Source: AEGEAN-183 sp045563675 (lineage in GTDB: Bacteria; Pseudomonadota; Gammaproteobacteria; Magnimaribacterales; Magnimaribacteraceae). From it: a DNA stretch of 64,000 bases. This document shows positions 1-9,204 of this stretch, in pieces. Position numbers and translations under genes: made by a program. The notes under the pieces were generated by a model. That model was not told the DNA's origin and made no database searches. It worked only from the letters and a program-made list of their open reading frames with translations. Each line of letters opens with the position of its first letter. The first letter of the stretch is position 1. Location: assembly GCA_045563675.1 (NCBI GenBank), contig JBJLIX010000002.1, positions 434,001-498,000 of the forward strand, written 5' to 3'.

Positions 1-62
1 TGAGATGCTTCTTTAGTTAATTTGTCGTTATAAGAAATTACAAAAAGATTCTTAGAGGTCAT
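1..62 (-). CDS. Partial CDS, N-terminus only (unidentified)
   Basis: An ATG at 62-60 overlaps the uppP stop as ATGA, the typical four-base coupling. An open frame of 20 codons then runs off the left edge, starting MTSKNLFVISYND. Too little is visible to name it. The start loosely resembles the N-terminus of RsmJ-type 16S rRNA methyltransferases, but that is a guess. It would be the last visible gene of the long minus-strand operon. Confidence 0.4.
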   Translation of the reverse strand, partial: MTSKNLFVISYNDKLTKEAS

Positions 63-844
63 ATCCAAAATATTAATATCAATGAGCCAAGAAGAATTCT
101 GTAAATAACGAATGGGGTAAATCCTATTCGATTAATTAACTTTAAGAACATATCTATGGTGAAATAAGCCACCAAGAAAGAAATGAGTAATGCCGCAAAA
201 AGCTCAATAAAATTATGAGAAAGATCTATAAAACTTACTCGAACTAATTCAGCTAAGGCAATAGTTCCTATTGTAGGTATAGCTAAAAGAAAGCTGAATT
301 TGGAAGCAGCAGTTGGACTTAATCCCATAAATAAAGCTGCAGTTATTGTAATACCTGATCTTGAGGTTCCCGGTATAAGAGCAAAGCACTGGAATATACC
401 TATTATAAAGGCCTGGAAAGGGCTTAAAGAAAATAGTTCTTTTTCTTGGGCCTTCTTTTGGGCCATGAAAAGCAATAAACCAAACAGAATAGTTGCATAA
501 GCAATCACTTCACTATTTCTTAGTAAAATGTCAACATGATCTCTTACTAAAAATCCAATAAAAAGAATTGGTAAAACGGCTATAAATAAGTTTAGGCTTA
601 ATTTATTGTCTTGAGAACTTAATTGCTTTGTTAAAAGTGCATTTAACATTTCTTTTATCTCAGATCTAAAATAAATTATCGCAGCAATTAATGTGCCAAA
701 ATGAATTCCCACATCAAAAGCTGTTCCTTGATCCTCCCTATTTAGCAGTTCACTTAACAGAACTAAATGTGCCGAACTAGAAACAGGAAGAAATTCAGTT
801 AATCCTTGTATTATTGAGAGTAAAATTAATTGAAGATTATCCAT
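59..844 (-). CDS. uppP: Undecaprenyl-diphosphatase UppP/BacA
   Basis: Integral membrane enzyme that dephosphorylates undecaprenyl pyrophosphate to recycle the lipid carrier for peptidoglycan and O-antigen synthesis. The protein is 261 aa, normal for the family. The family motif around E17 (LTEFLPVSSSAH, residues 15-26) and the second motif PGTSRSG near residue 160 are both intact, within about seven or eight hydrophobic segments. It starts directly after the tsaB stop with no gap and overlaps the next, partial gene by four bases, so it is co-translated in the minus-strand operon. Confidence 0.95.
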   Translation of the reverse strand: MDNLQLILLSIIQGLTEFLPVSSSAHLVLLSELLNREDQGTAFDVGIHFGTLIAAIIYFRSEIKEMLNALLTKQLSSQDNKLSLNLFIAVLPILFIGFLVRDHVDILLRNSEVIAYATILFGLLLFMAQKKAQEKELFSLSPFQAFIIGIFQCFALIPGTSRSGITITAALFMGLSPTAASKFSFLLAIPTIGTIALAELVRVSFIDLSHNFIELFAALLISFLVAYFTIDMFLKLINRIGFTPFVIYRILLGSLILIFWI

Positions 845-1519
845 TTAAGTTTTAGACCAATGTTCTTTACCTGAAAGATACTTAGGAGCTAGATCTTCTG
901 GGGAAGTAAATTTCCCTTCTTTATAGTAATTTCTTGCTTCTAAAAGAAGATCTTTGGCATCTGGGTATTTATTTAAGATTAACGCATTAATCCCTTTTAA
1001 TTCTTTAGCTACCAAATCACAACCATCCCCAACAAAAATATCATTTTGTGCAAACTGTAAGCTTTTAAATTCATCAACTGTAATAACCTTTTCAGAACAA
1101 GATTTTAAATTATCTAACTCAAAGCAAAAATTGCCGAAATAGATCTGGTTCATATGAGCATTAACAAGGACATTAACTTCATCAATCTCTAATTCATTTT
1201 TAACTCCGAGAGCTAGAATTTCAAGGCTTGATATAGATATCGCGGGTATATTAAGACTATATGAAAGCCCTTGAGCTACTGAACAGGCTAGTCTAGTACC
1301 TGTGAAAGAACCAGGTCCACATCCAAATGCAATTGCGTCAATATCTTTGTAAGAAATGGATAATTTTTCTAACACTTCTTCTAAAATTATAAAAAGCTTT
1401 TCAGTATGTTTTTGCGGGATAACCTTATGTATAGAATAAGAATTCTCTCCTTTTGAAAGCGCTACAGAACAAGCATCGCTTGAAGTTTCAATTGCCAGTA
1501 TATTCGGTATTTGTGTCAC
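845..1519 (-). CDS. tsaB: tRNA threonylcarbamoyladenosine biosynthesis protein TsaB
   Basis: TsaB is the ASKHA-fold partner of TsaD in making t6A37 on ANN-decoding tRNAs. The protein is 224 aa, with the N-terminal ILAIETSSDACSVAL strand and the GCGPGSFTGTR segment (about residues 67-77) that mark the family. The start is GTG and lies 32 bases inside the end of adk in another frame. No later start keeps the N-terminal beta strand, so the overlap looks real. tsaD, tsaC and tsaE are not in the window. Confidence 0.93.
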   Translation of the reverse strand: MTQIPNILAIETSSDACSVALSKGENSYSIHKVIPQKHTEKLFIILEEVLEKLSISYKDIDAIAFGCGPGSFTGTRLACSVAQGLSYSLNIPAISISSLEILALGVKNELEIDEVNVLVNAHMNQIYFGNFCFELDNLKSCSEKVITVDEFKSLQFAQNDIFVGDGCDLVAKELKGINALILNKYPDAKDLLLEARNYYKEGKFTSPEDLAPKYLSGKEHWSKT

Positions 1520-2159
1520 TGATCTTTTCTAATAGTAATTCAGAAACTTTCTTAGGTGCATCCAATCCTAAGATTTTTAAATATCTTAATTCTTTATTTT
1601 TAGCCCTGTCTTGATAAAAATCAATTAGTGGTAAAGTTTGGGAACGAAAAACTTCCAACCTATCTTTCACAGTTTCTTTTTTATCATCTTCTCTCTGAAC
1701 TAAAGGCTCTCCGGATATATCATCTTTTCCATCAATCTTGGGCTTATTAAAGTCTATGTGATAATTTCTGCCTGAAGGTAAATGAACCCTTCTACCTGAC
1801 ATTCTATTTATTATCACATCATCTGGAACATCTAATTCTATGACCAAATCAATATTTACATCATTTGAGTCTAAAGCCTCTGCTTGTGGAATGGTTCGGG
1901 GATAGCCATCAAATAAAAACCCTAACTTGCAGTCTTCTTCTTTTATTCTATCCACAACAATCCCTACTATTACCTCGTCTGAAACAAGAATCCCCCTATC
2001 CATAAGTTTTTTTGCTTCTGCTCCAAACCTTGAACCAGATTCAATTGCTTCTCTTAAGATATTTCCAGTTGATATATGCGGTATTTTAAAGTGTTTACAA
2101 AGCACTTCTGCTTGAGTTCCCTTTCCTGCACCTGGAGGACCTAAAAGAATAACTTTCAT
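1488..2159 (-). CDS. adk: Adenylate kinase
   Basis: Catalyses ATP + AMP = 2 ADP in the cytoplasm. The protein is 223 aa, with the P-loop GPPGAGKGT at residues 7-15, the DGYPRT segment and a long LID domain (about 122-160). The LID lacks the four-cysteine zinc site, as in most Gram-negative enzymes. It overlaps the acpS stop by one base upstream and tsaB by 32 bases downstream. In E. coli adk lies elsewhere, so its capture between acpS and tsaB is a lineage arrangement. Confidence 0.97.
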   Translation of the reverse strand: MKVILLGPPGAGKGTQAEVLCKHFKIPHISTGNILREAIESGSRFGAEAKKLMDRGILVSDEVIVGIVVDRIKEEDCKLGFLFDGYPRTIPQAEALDSNDVNIDLVIELDVPDDVIINRMSGRRVHLPSGRNYHIDFNKPKIDGKDDISGEPLVQREDDKKETVKDRLEVFRSQTLPLIDFYQDRAKNKELRYLKILGLDAPKKVSELLLEKISDTNTEYTGN

Positions 2160-2545
2160 TAGGACTCTCCTACAACAAAGGCAATTGAATGCTCTTCAGT
2201 GTCTGAAATAGTAATAAAAAAATTCTTACACCCTAAGCTTAAAGCTTTTTTTTGTGCCTTCCCCTTTAAAGACAGTAATGGAGCTCCATTTTCTCCTCTA
2301 AGAACCTCTATATTCTTTAAAGTTATTCCATTCTTTAAACCAGTTTGCAGAACCTTAGAGGCAGCCTCTTTTGAAGCAAAATTATTACTTAAAAAGTCTA
2401 TTTTTCTTTTCCTATTATCTCTTTTTTTAAATTCGATCTTTTCCTTTTGAGTTAAAACTTTATCAATAAATTTATTGCCATATTTATCAAATATTTCCTT
2501 TACCCTTGCCTTTTGAATTATGTCAGTTCCAATTCCTATAATCAT
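2159..2545 (-). CDS. acpS: Holo-[acyl-carrier-protein] synthase
   Basis: Transfers 4'-phosphopantetheine from CoA to apo-ACP, which is needed for fatty-acid synthesis. The protein is 128 aa. The Mg-binding Asp8 in GIGTDII and Glu60 in the FASKEA motif are both present. Its start overlaps the recO stop by one base and its stop overlaps the adk start by one base. E. coli has pdxJ between recO and acpS; here pdxJ is absent from that position. Confidence 0.95.
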   Translation of the reverse strand: MIIGIGTDIIQKARVKEIFDKYGNKFIDKVLTQKEKIEFKKRDNRKRKIDFLSNNFASKEAASKVLQTGLKNGITLKNIEVLRGENGAPLLSLKGKAQKKALSLGCKNFFITISDTEEHSIAFVVGES

Positions 2546-3255
2546 TAATTTCTCTTTGTTAGAAGATAGTCTCTAATTTTCAAAGGCTTATCTCCTAGAT
2601 GAAAATCTATAGCCTTTCTCATTATTCCTTTTGAAGCAATTAGTGTATCAGCACTATCTAGCATACCTTCAGAAAAATTTAATATGTCTTTTCCTTGGTA
2701 ATTCTCTTCCTGGGGTTTTTCTAGCTTTGTAAAACCTTCTTCAGGGTCAAAATTATAATAACTCTCTGACTTAATCTTAACATTGCTATTAGCTTCAAAT
2801 TTAAGGTCAATTCCATATCCAATTTCTTTTAAAAGGGTTAGCTCAAATCTACGCAAGCCCTTCTCTAAAACTTTTTTATCTGAGGTATGTAATGTTCTAC
2901 ATACTAAAAGATACTCGTCAAAGATCTCTGTATGTGGGTCTTCTTTTTCGAGAAGTCTTACAACTAGCTCATTTAAATAAACTAGAGAAGTGTAGTGTTT
3001 TTGAGAGGAATTAAAGTATTCTTTAATTTCACAATGAGTTAATGTTTTTAATTCACTTCTTCCACTACAAGAAATAAGAAACATGCATGAAGGAGTTTTA
3101 ATAACTCCTAGATTGCTTTTGGGTCTTTTAGCTCCTTTAGCTATAACAGATAATCTTCCAGAATTTCTAGTAAATATATCCAATAAAATGCTGGTTTCCT
3201 TATATGGCCTTGAATGTAGGACAAAAGAAGGCTCTAAGCTTAAGTTCTTATACAA
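2545..3255 (-). CDS. recO: DNA repair protein RecO
   Basis: RecO works with RecF and RecR to load RecA on SSB-coated gaps. The sequence shows the N-terminal OB fold (LEPSFVLHSRPYKETS...) and the helical C-terminal domain. It lacks an obvious zinc-finger cysteine cluster, as E. coli RecO does. The longest frame begins at ATG 3291, inside era. I prefer TTG at 3255-3253, preceded by GGGA seven bases upstream, because it gives the family-typical N-terminus and overlaps the era stop by only a few bases. The longer form adds 12 residues with no family match. Confidence 0.88.
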   Translation of the reverse strand: MYKNLSLEPSFVLHSRPYKETSILLDIFTRNSGRLSVIAKGAKRPKSNLGVIKTPSCMFLISCSGRSELKTLTHCEIKEYFNSSQKHYTSLVYLNELVVRLLEKEDPHTEIFDEYLLVCRTLHTSDKKVLEKGLRRFELTLLKEIGYGIDLKFEANSNVKIKSESYYNFDPEEGFTKLEKPQEENYQGKDILNFSEGMLDSADTLIASKGIMRKAIDFHLGDKPLKIRDYLLTKRN

Positions 3256-4144
3256 TTTTAAGTCCCAAAGAGTGAATAGCATTATTATCATTAGTCCAAT
3301 CTTTTTTAACTTTCACCCATAACCTGAGCATAACTTTCTTATTTAAAAAAGTTTCTAGATCAATTCTTGATGCAATACCGATAGATTTTAATTTCTTTCC
3401 TTGCTGGCCAATTAGGATTCCCTTTTGACTGTTCTTTTCTACAAATATATTGGCATCAATATTTACTATTGATTTTTCTTCTTTAAAAGACTCAGTTACC
3501 ACAGTCAGCCTGTAAGGCAATTCGTCTCCGACTCGAGAAATACATTTCTCTCTTATGATTTCGCTAACTAAAAATCTCTCAGAACAATCAGATATTTGGT
3601 CACCAGGAAAAAGATGCTCTCCTCGAGGTAATCGGGAAATAATTTCTTTTTCTAAAACTGGAATGTTCTGTTTCTTTAGTGCGGATATAGGTATTACTTC
3701 AGAGAAGTTAAATTTTTTTGAAATTGTTTCAATAAAAGGCATTAAATTAGACTTTCTTTTAACCTTATCAATTTTATTTATTACTAAAATTATATTAGGG
3801 GCATCTTTAGGCACTTGATTTAGTAAATATTGATCTACTTCTGAAAAACCTAATGGATCTACAACAAATAAGACAACATCAACGCCATCAATTGAAGACA
3901 GGGAGACTTTATTCATTAATTTATTTAACTTTCTTTTTTGACCCTTATGAAATCCAGGTGTATCAACAAATACAATTTGTTTTTTTCCGATTGTCTTGAT
4001 TCCTAAAAGCCTTTGTCTTGTGGTTTGAGGCTTTCTTGAAGTGATAGAAATTTTACTCTCTATAAGGTTATTTAATAAAGTAGATTTACCTACATTAGTT
4101 TTGCCTATTAAAGAAACCAGTCCTGCTCTGCTAACTTCAGTCAT
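3248..4144 (-). CDS. era: GTPase Era
   Basis: Ribosome-associated GTPase that binds the 3' end of 16S rRNA and helps 30S maturation. The protein is 298 aa: G1 motif GKTNVGKS at residues 14-21, DTPGFHKG (G3), NKID (G4), and a C-terminal KH domain with the GQQGKKLKSIG loop. It overlaps the rnc stop by eight bases, which implies translational coupling with the RNase that processes the same rRNA. This order (rnc-era-recO) is conserved in gammaproteobacteria. Confidence 0.97.
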   Translation of the reverse strand: MTEVSRAGLVSLIGKTNVGKSTLLNNLIESKISITSRKPQTTRQRLLGIKTIGKKQIVFVDTPGFHKGQKRKLNKLMNKVSLSSIDGVDVVLFVVDPLGFSEVDQYLLNQVPKDAPNIILVINKIDKVKRKSNLMPFIETISKKFNFSEVIPISALKKQNIPVLEKEIISRLPRGEHLFPGDQISDCSERFLVSEIIREKCISRVGDELPYRLTVVTESFKEEKSIVNIDANIFVEKNSQKGILIGQQGKKLKSIGIASRIDLETFLNKKVMLRLWVKVKKDWTNDNNAIHSLGLKIV

Positions 4145-4793
4145 TATAAAAATTTGTTTTTAGAAGCTTTTCTGCAGCTTTTTGCTCCGCTATCTTTCTA
4201 TTCTTACCTACTCCAAAAGAAGAAATTTCTAAATCTTCAATTCTACAAGTCACCTTGAATCTTTGATTCTTTTTTTCTGGCCCCCTATCCTTAACTGAAT
4301 AGTTAGGAAGGTTAAAACTTTTCTTTTGAAGTATTTCCTGTAATTTTGACTTAGAATCTCTTGAGTCTTCTTCTGTTTTAAGATTGCTTATCTCTAAATC
4401 AAATATATCATTTAAGACTTTCTTTGCAGCTTCTATACCGCCATCAATGTATATTGCTCCCACTAATGCCTCAAGGGTATTCCCTAAAATAGAAGTATCG
4501 GTTACTTTCTCTCCCTTACCCAAAATTAAATCTTGATCTAAATTAAGCCTTTTTCCTATAGAATTTAATAAGCTTCTGTTTACAAGTTTAGCTCTAAGCT
4601 GGGTGAGCTTCCCTTCATCAATCTCATCATTTTGTCTGTATAGCTCTTCACTAATATAAAAACTTATTATTGAATCCCCTAAAAACTCTAAACGTTCATT
4701 ATTTTCTTGAGAGGCGCTTTTATGTGTAAGTGCTAGATTTAGTAAATCTAAATCTTTAAAAATATATTTGATTTTATTTTTATATGAAATCAT
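4137..4793 (-). CDS. rnc: Ribonuclease III
   Basis: Double-strand-specific endoribonuclease for rRNA and mRNA processing. The protein is 218 aa, with the signature ERLEFLGDS at residues 33-41, the second acidic patch near the end of the RNase domain (EALVGAIYIDGG, about 110-121), and a C-terminal dsRNA-binding domain (about 148-215) ending in the Lys/Ala-rich helix KIAEQKAAEKLL. It starts six bases after the lepB stop. Confidence 0.97.
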   Translation of the reverse strand: MISYKNKIKYIFKDLDLLNLALTHKSASQENNERLEFLGDSIISFYISEELYRQNDEIDEGKLTQLRAKLVNRSLLNSIGKRLNLDQDLILGKGEKVTDTSILGNTLEALVGAIYIDGGIEAAKKVLNDIFDLEISNLKTEEDSRDSKSKLQEILQKKSFNLPNYSVKDRGPEKKNQRFKVTCRIEDLEISSFGVGKNRKIAEQKAAEKLLKTNFYND

Positions 4794-4799
4794 TAGAGT

Positions 4800-5945
4800 C
4801 TACTGAATCTTCTTATTTCTTTGAAATGTTGGTATAGAAGTAAATGATTCCCAATGCAACCATATATATTCACCCTTACCTATAAGATATTCCTTTGAAA
4901 AGTAACCCCAATCCTTGCTATCCAGACTATTGTCTCTATTATCCCCTATAGCTAAATATCTATCTTTAGGTATCACCCAGGAATAGTTTTGATACTCAGA
5001 AATGCCTGTAGTTCTAATTACATATTCAATCTCATCATTCTTTTCAGAGTAAAAAGTTTCTTCACTAGTCTTTTCTAAAGCAATTTGGTTCAATTTTTTA
5101 TCATTAATAAAAATTTCATACCCTTTTATTTCTACTTTATCACCTGGTATGCCTACAACTCTTTTAATGTATTTAAGACCCAACTTTGAACAATATTCTT
5201 TTTGGAGCGACTTAAATCTTCCAAGAAAAACCCGAACTTCCAATGCAGGGAGACTTGCTAAGTCTGGCCTTGCGTCTTCGGGCTTAGATTCACATAAAGT
5301 GTGAGGCGGATAAAATACTGCTACATCACCCCTGGCAGGTTCTTTTGATCTTGAAATAAGTGTAGTTGTACCGGGAAGCCTTAGTCCATAAGCATATTTA
5401 TTAACTAATACGAAATCTCCTATTTGCAAACCTGGATACATTGAACTCGAAGGTATTTGATATGGCTCGTACGCAAATGATCTTATGCAAGTAATAACTA
5501 AAAGTATCCAAAAATATGATCTACTTTCTTCCTTAAGGCTATTAAAGCTTTTAAGAACATATTTATCTATTTCGGCTTCTTTTTCTAGTTCTTCTAAATC
5601 TTTAGTTCTATCTAAAATAGAAGAACTATTTCGCATTTTTTTTATCACTTGTTCTGAACCTGGAATATTATCTAAAACCTCATCCAGAGAAGAAAACGCC
5701 ATAAAAACACCTAATATCCATGCTAACCCAGCAAACAGGGTACTTATGGTTAAAACTAAACCGAAATCTAAATTTAACTGAAAAACTCTCCATAAAATTA
5801 AAATGACAGCAAAAAACATTGAAAAGCTGCAAATCTGAAGAGCAAGTTTATTATTTTGTTTTCTGTTGAAGTAAATCCAAAAAAGAAACCCCAAGAGGCC
5901 AAAAATAACTAAAAGAAATAGTTGTGAGTCTATATTTGGAAACAT
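4800..5945 (-). CDS. lepB: Signal peptidase I
   Basis: Membrane serine protease that removes signal peptides of exported proteins. Catalytic Ser168 lies in the PSSSM motif and Lys261 in YIKRVVGIPGD; the GDNRDNSLDSKDWGYF box follows. At 381 aa it is longer than E. coli LepB (about 324 aa). The extra length lies in the N-terminal half, which has hydrophobic segments near residues 7-27, 36-54 and 60-84, a charged stretch (about 97-140) and a segment at 144-156 just before the catalytic domain. It sits between lepA and rnc as in E. coli. Confidence 0.96.
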   Translation of the reverse strand: MFPNIDSQLFLLVIFGLLGFLFWIYFNRKQNNKLALQICSFSMFFAVILILWRVFQLNLDFGLVLTISTLFAGLAWILGVFMAFSSLDEVLDNIPGSEQVIKKMRNSSSILDRTKDLEELEKEAEIDKYVLKSFNSLKEESRSYFWILLVITCIRSFAYEPYQIPSSSMYPGLQIGDFVLVNKYAYGLRLPGTTTLISRSKEPARGDVAVFYPPHTLCESKPEDARPDLASLPALEVRVFLGRFKSLQKEYCSKLGLKYIKRVVGIPGDKVEIKGYEIFINDKKLNQIALEKTSEETFYSEKNDEIEYVIRTTGISEYQNYSWVIPKDRYLAIGDNRDNSLDSKDWGYFSKEYLIGKGEYIWLHWESFTSIPTFQRNKKIQ

Positions 5946-5958
5946 GGCATCATATATT

Positions 5959-7743
5959 TTAATCTTTAACTCTTAAAACTGATAAAAAAGCTTCCTGTGG
6001 AACTTCAACTTTCCCAATTTTCTTCATTCTTTTTTTACCAGCTTTTTGTTTATCAAGTAGTTTCATTTTTCTTGTAACATCACCGCCATAAAGTTTTGCA
6101 GTAACATTCTTTCTATAAGCTTTTACAGTTGTTCTAGCTATTATCTTGCCACCTATAGCAGCTTGTATAGCTACATCAAATTGCTGTCTAGGTATAACCT
6201 CTTTTAAAGAAGCTGTAAGTTTTCTGGCTTTAGTTTGTGCTTTATCTCTATGTACTATTGCAGCAAGAGCATCAACTTTATCTCCATTAAGTAAAACATC
6301 TAATTTAATTACATCTCCACTTTCATATCTATCCAAAGAATAATCTAATGAAGCATAACCTTTACTAACTGATTTTAATCTATCAAAAAAATCTATTACT
6401 ATTTCGCTCAAAGGTAAATCGTAAACCAACTCAGCTTGATCTGCAGCATATCTCAAAGAGCGCTGCTTCCCTCTTCTTTCATTACACAAATTCATTACAG
6501 CACCTATATATTTTTCAGGTACTAGAATATTAGCCTTTGCTATTGGTTCTCTAATCTCATTAATCTTATTTGGTTCAGGTAAGGAACCTGGGCTCTCAAT
6601 TCTAACTTCTTTATCATCTTTATCTAATATTGAATAAGCTACAGTAGGTGCTGTAGCTATTAGCTCAATACCATATTCTCTACTTAACCTTTCGCTAACT
6701 ATTTCCATATGCAAAGTTCCTAAGAATCCGCATCTAAATCCAGCTCCTAAAGCTTCAGAATGTTCAGGTTCATAATGAAGAGAAGCGTCATTAATACATA
6801 GTTTTTCAAGTGCTTCTCGAAAAGATTCAAAATCATCAGCTGATTGAGGGAAAAGAGCAGCGAAAACCTGAGGATTAACCTCTTTAAAACCAGGTAGTTG
6901 GTTCGCATGAGAGTCTTTTTTAATAATTGTATCTCCTACTGGAGCACCTTTAATTTCTTTAATGGATGCGCATACAAAGCCTACTTGGCCAGATGTTAAT
7001 ATTTCTAATTCTTTTCTTTTGGGTGTAAAAACCCCTAACTTATCTACTGTATGTTTTTCTTTTTTTGAATGAACCTCAATTAAATCTCCAACCTTTATTG
7101 ATCCATTAACTACTTTAACTAAAGAAACAACGCCTAAATAATTATCAAACCAAGAGTCTATTATTGAGGCCTGCAGGTCTTGTTGTTCGTTAACGGAAGG
7201 AGGAGATATGTTCGAAATAACTTGCTCTAAGACTTCTTTTATTCCTATACCTTTTTTTGCACTTATACAGGGAGCGTCTGAAGCATCAATACCTATTATC
7301 TCTTCTATTTCTTTTTTGACCTTTTCAGTATCTGCCTGATCTAAGTCAATCTTATTCAATACTGGAATTATGGTGAGACCTTCCTCAACAGCACTATAAC
7401 AAGTAGATAAAGTTTGTGCTTCAACGCCCTGAGAAGCATCAACGAGAAGAATGGCTCCTTCACAAGCTGAAAGCGATCGTGAAACTTCATAAGAAAAGTC
7501 TACGTGACCTGGAGTATCAATTAGATTTAGCTGATATTCTTCCCCTTGCTTAGATGTGTAATTTAAATTAACCGTCTGAGCTTTTATTGTAATACCTCTT
7601 TCTTTTTCTAAGTCCAGGGTATCTAAAACTTGATTTGTCATTTCTCTGTTTGAAAGACCACCACATATCTCTATGATTCGATCAGCCAAGGTGGATTTAC
7701 CATGATCAATATGAGCAATGATAGAAAAATTTCTTATTTTCAT
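5959..7743 (-). CDS. lepA: Elongation factor 4 (LepA)
   Basis: Translational GTPase that acts on ribosomes in initiation or back-translocation. The protein is 594 aa, close to the family norm. The GTPase motifs AHIDHGKST, DTPGHVDF and NKIDL are intact. The EF-G-like domains follow, and the LepA-specific C-terminal domain ends in the basic tail KLLDKQKAGKKRMKKIG. It lies 13 bases upstream of lepB. Confidence 0.98.
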   Translation of the reverse strand: MKIRNFSIIAHIDHGKSTLADRIIEICGGLSNREMTNQVLDTLDLEKERGITIKAQTVNLNYTSKQGEEYQLNLIDTPGHVDFSYEVSRSLSACEGAILLVDASQGVEAQTLSTCYSAVEEGLTIIPVLNKIDLDQADTEKVKKEIEEIIGIDASDAPCISAKKGIGIKEVLEQVISNISPPSVNEQQDLQASIIDSWFDNYLGVVSLVKVVNGSIKVGDLIEVHSKKEKHTVDKLGVFTPKRKELEILTSGQVGFVCASIKEIKGAPVGDTIIKKDSHANQLPGFKEVNPQVFAALFPQSADDFESFREALEKLCINDASLHYEPEHSEALGAGFRCGFLGTLHMEIVSERLSREYGIELIATAPTVAYSILDKDDKEVRIESPGSLPEPNKINEIREPIAKANILVPEKYIGAVMNLCNERRGKQRSLRYAADQAELVYDLPLSEIVIDFFDRLKSVSKGYASLDYSLDRYESGDVIKLDVLLNGDKVDALAAIVHRDKAQTKARKLTASLKEVIPRQQFDVAIQAAIGGKIIARTTVKAYRKNVTAKLYGGDVTRKMKLLDKQKAGKKRMKKIGKVEVPQEAFLSVLRVKD

Positions 7744-7787
7744 GATTTTTTAAGCCTATTAAATAGACTAAACATGATGAAGGTTAA

Positions 7788-9194
7788 CTATTTTGTTAGT
7801 TTTACGCTACGAAATGTTTGAACTCCGTCACGGAAAATACCTACCATAACGGTATCTGAGAATTCTTTTGTCCTTTCTAAAGAATTCTCAAGTTCTCTAT
7901 TAGTTCTTATCTTTTGATTCCCGATATAAGTAATTATGTCACCTACCCCAATACCCGCTTGAGCTCCTATTCCTTCAGGGCTTATTTCTGTAACTAGTAC
8001 ACCATGAGAAATTTTTAGTTCCCTTCGCTCTTCAAAAGAAAGCTCTCTAACTACAAGTCCTAGGTTTCCGAGTTCATTCTGTTTATTTGAGGTGGCTATT
8101 TGAGGAGATTCAGGTAGAGATCCTACCTCTATATTAAGTATTTTTTCTTTACCTTCTCTCAAAACTTTTGCTTTTATTTTTGACCCAGGTCGTATACTAC
8201 CTACTGTCTGAGGAAGGTCTCCGGAATAAATTATTTCCACTCCATCAAATTCTATGATTACATCTCTCACCTCAATTCCTGACTTTTCAGCAGGGCTTTC
8301 TGAAATAACCTGACTAACAAGTGCACCTTTGGGATTTTTCATTCCTAAACTTTTAGCGAAGTCGCTGGTGACCTCCTGAATACTCACTCCTAACCATCCA
8401 CGTGCCACAGAACCACTTTCCTTTAATTGATCTACAATATCTATTGCATAATCAATAGGTATGGCAAAGGAAACGCCCATATATCCTCCAGATCTAGTAT
8501 AAATTTGAGAATTTATGCCTACCACTTTTCCATCTAGGTTAAAGAGAGGACCGCCTGAATTTCCAGGGTTTATAGCTACATCAGTTTGAATAAATGGAAC
8601 ATAACTAGAGTCAGACCCATTAGGTATACTTCTTCCTTTAGCGCTTACTATTCCGGCAGTAACTGAAAAATTCAATTGAAATGGCGATCCTATAGCTACC
8701 ACCCATTCACCAACTTTCAAATCTCTAGATTTTCCTACCTTTACAACTGGAAGATTTGAAGCATCAATTTTTAATAAAGCTAAGTCAGACCTTTCATCAG
8801 AGCCAATTAATGTTGCTTTATATTCTCTTCTGTCACTCAAACTAACAATTATTTCGTCAGCTCCATCAACAACATGATTATTAGTTAGTAGGTAACCATC
8901 TTTAGAGACAATAAAACCTGACCCCCCTGACCTTACTTGCCTTTCTCTTGGATTCTGTCCTTGTCTTTCTCCAAAAAACCTTTCAAAAAAATCATCGTAG
9001 AAAGGGTCATTAAATCCTCGAGGACCAATACCTCTTTCATTGCCTGACTTAATAGTCTTGCTACTACTAATATTGACTACTGCTGGAGAAGCTTCTTCAG
9101 CTAATGCTGAAAAACTTGGTAAATTCTCATTTGCCTTAACGGTTAAAGTAAAAAAAATAAGAAATAAGAAGATACTAGTAATATATTTAGTCAT
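7788..9194 (-). CDS. mucD: Periplasmic Do-type serine protease MucD/DegP family
   Basis: Periplasmic HtrA-type protease and chaperone for misfolded envelope proteins. The 468 aa protein has a signal peptide (about 1-21) and the catalytic triad His107 (TNNHVVDG), Asp137 (RSDLALLK) and Ser213 (GNSGGP). Two PDZ domains follow (about 260-350 and 375-465). It lies 10 bases after rseA, matching the algU-mucA-mucB-mucD order of Pseudomonas but without mucB, so it is probably a member of the sigma-E regulon. A 44-base gap separates it from lepA. Confidence 0.95.
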   Translation of the reverse strand: MTKYITSIFLFLIFFTLTVKANENLPSFSALAEEASPAVVNISSSKTIKSGNERGIGPRGFNDPFYDDFFERFFGERQGQNPRERQVRSGGSGFIVSKDGYLLTNNHVVDGADEIIVSLSDRREYKATLIGSDERSDLALLKIDASNLPVVKVGKSRDLKVGEWVVAIGSPFQLNFSVTAGIVSAKGRSIPNGSDSSYVPFIQTDVAINPGNSGGPLFNLDGKVVGINSQIYTRSGGYMGVSFAIPIDYAIDIVDQLKESGSVARGWLGVSIQEVTSDFAKSLGMKNPKGALVSQVISESPAEKSGIEVRDVIIEFDGVEIIYSGDLPQTVGSIRPGSKIKAKVLREGKEKILNIEVGSLPESPQIATSNKQNELGNLGLVVRELSFEERRELKISHGVLVTEISPEGIGAQAGIGVGDIITYIGNQKIRTNRELENSLERTKEFSDTVMVGIFRDGVQTFRSVKLTK

Positions 9195-9204
9195 AGTAGT
9201 TTTT

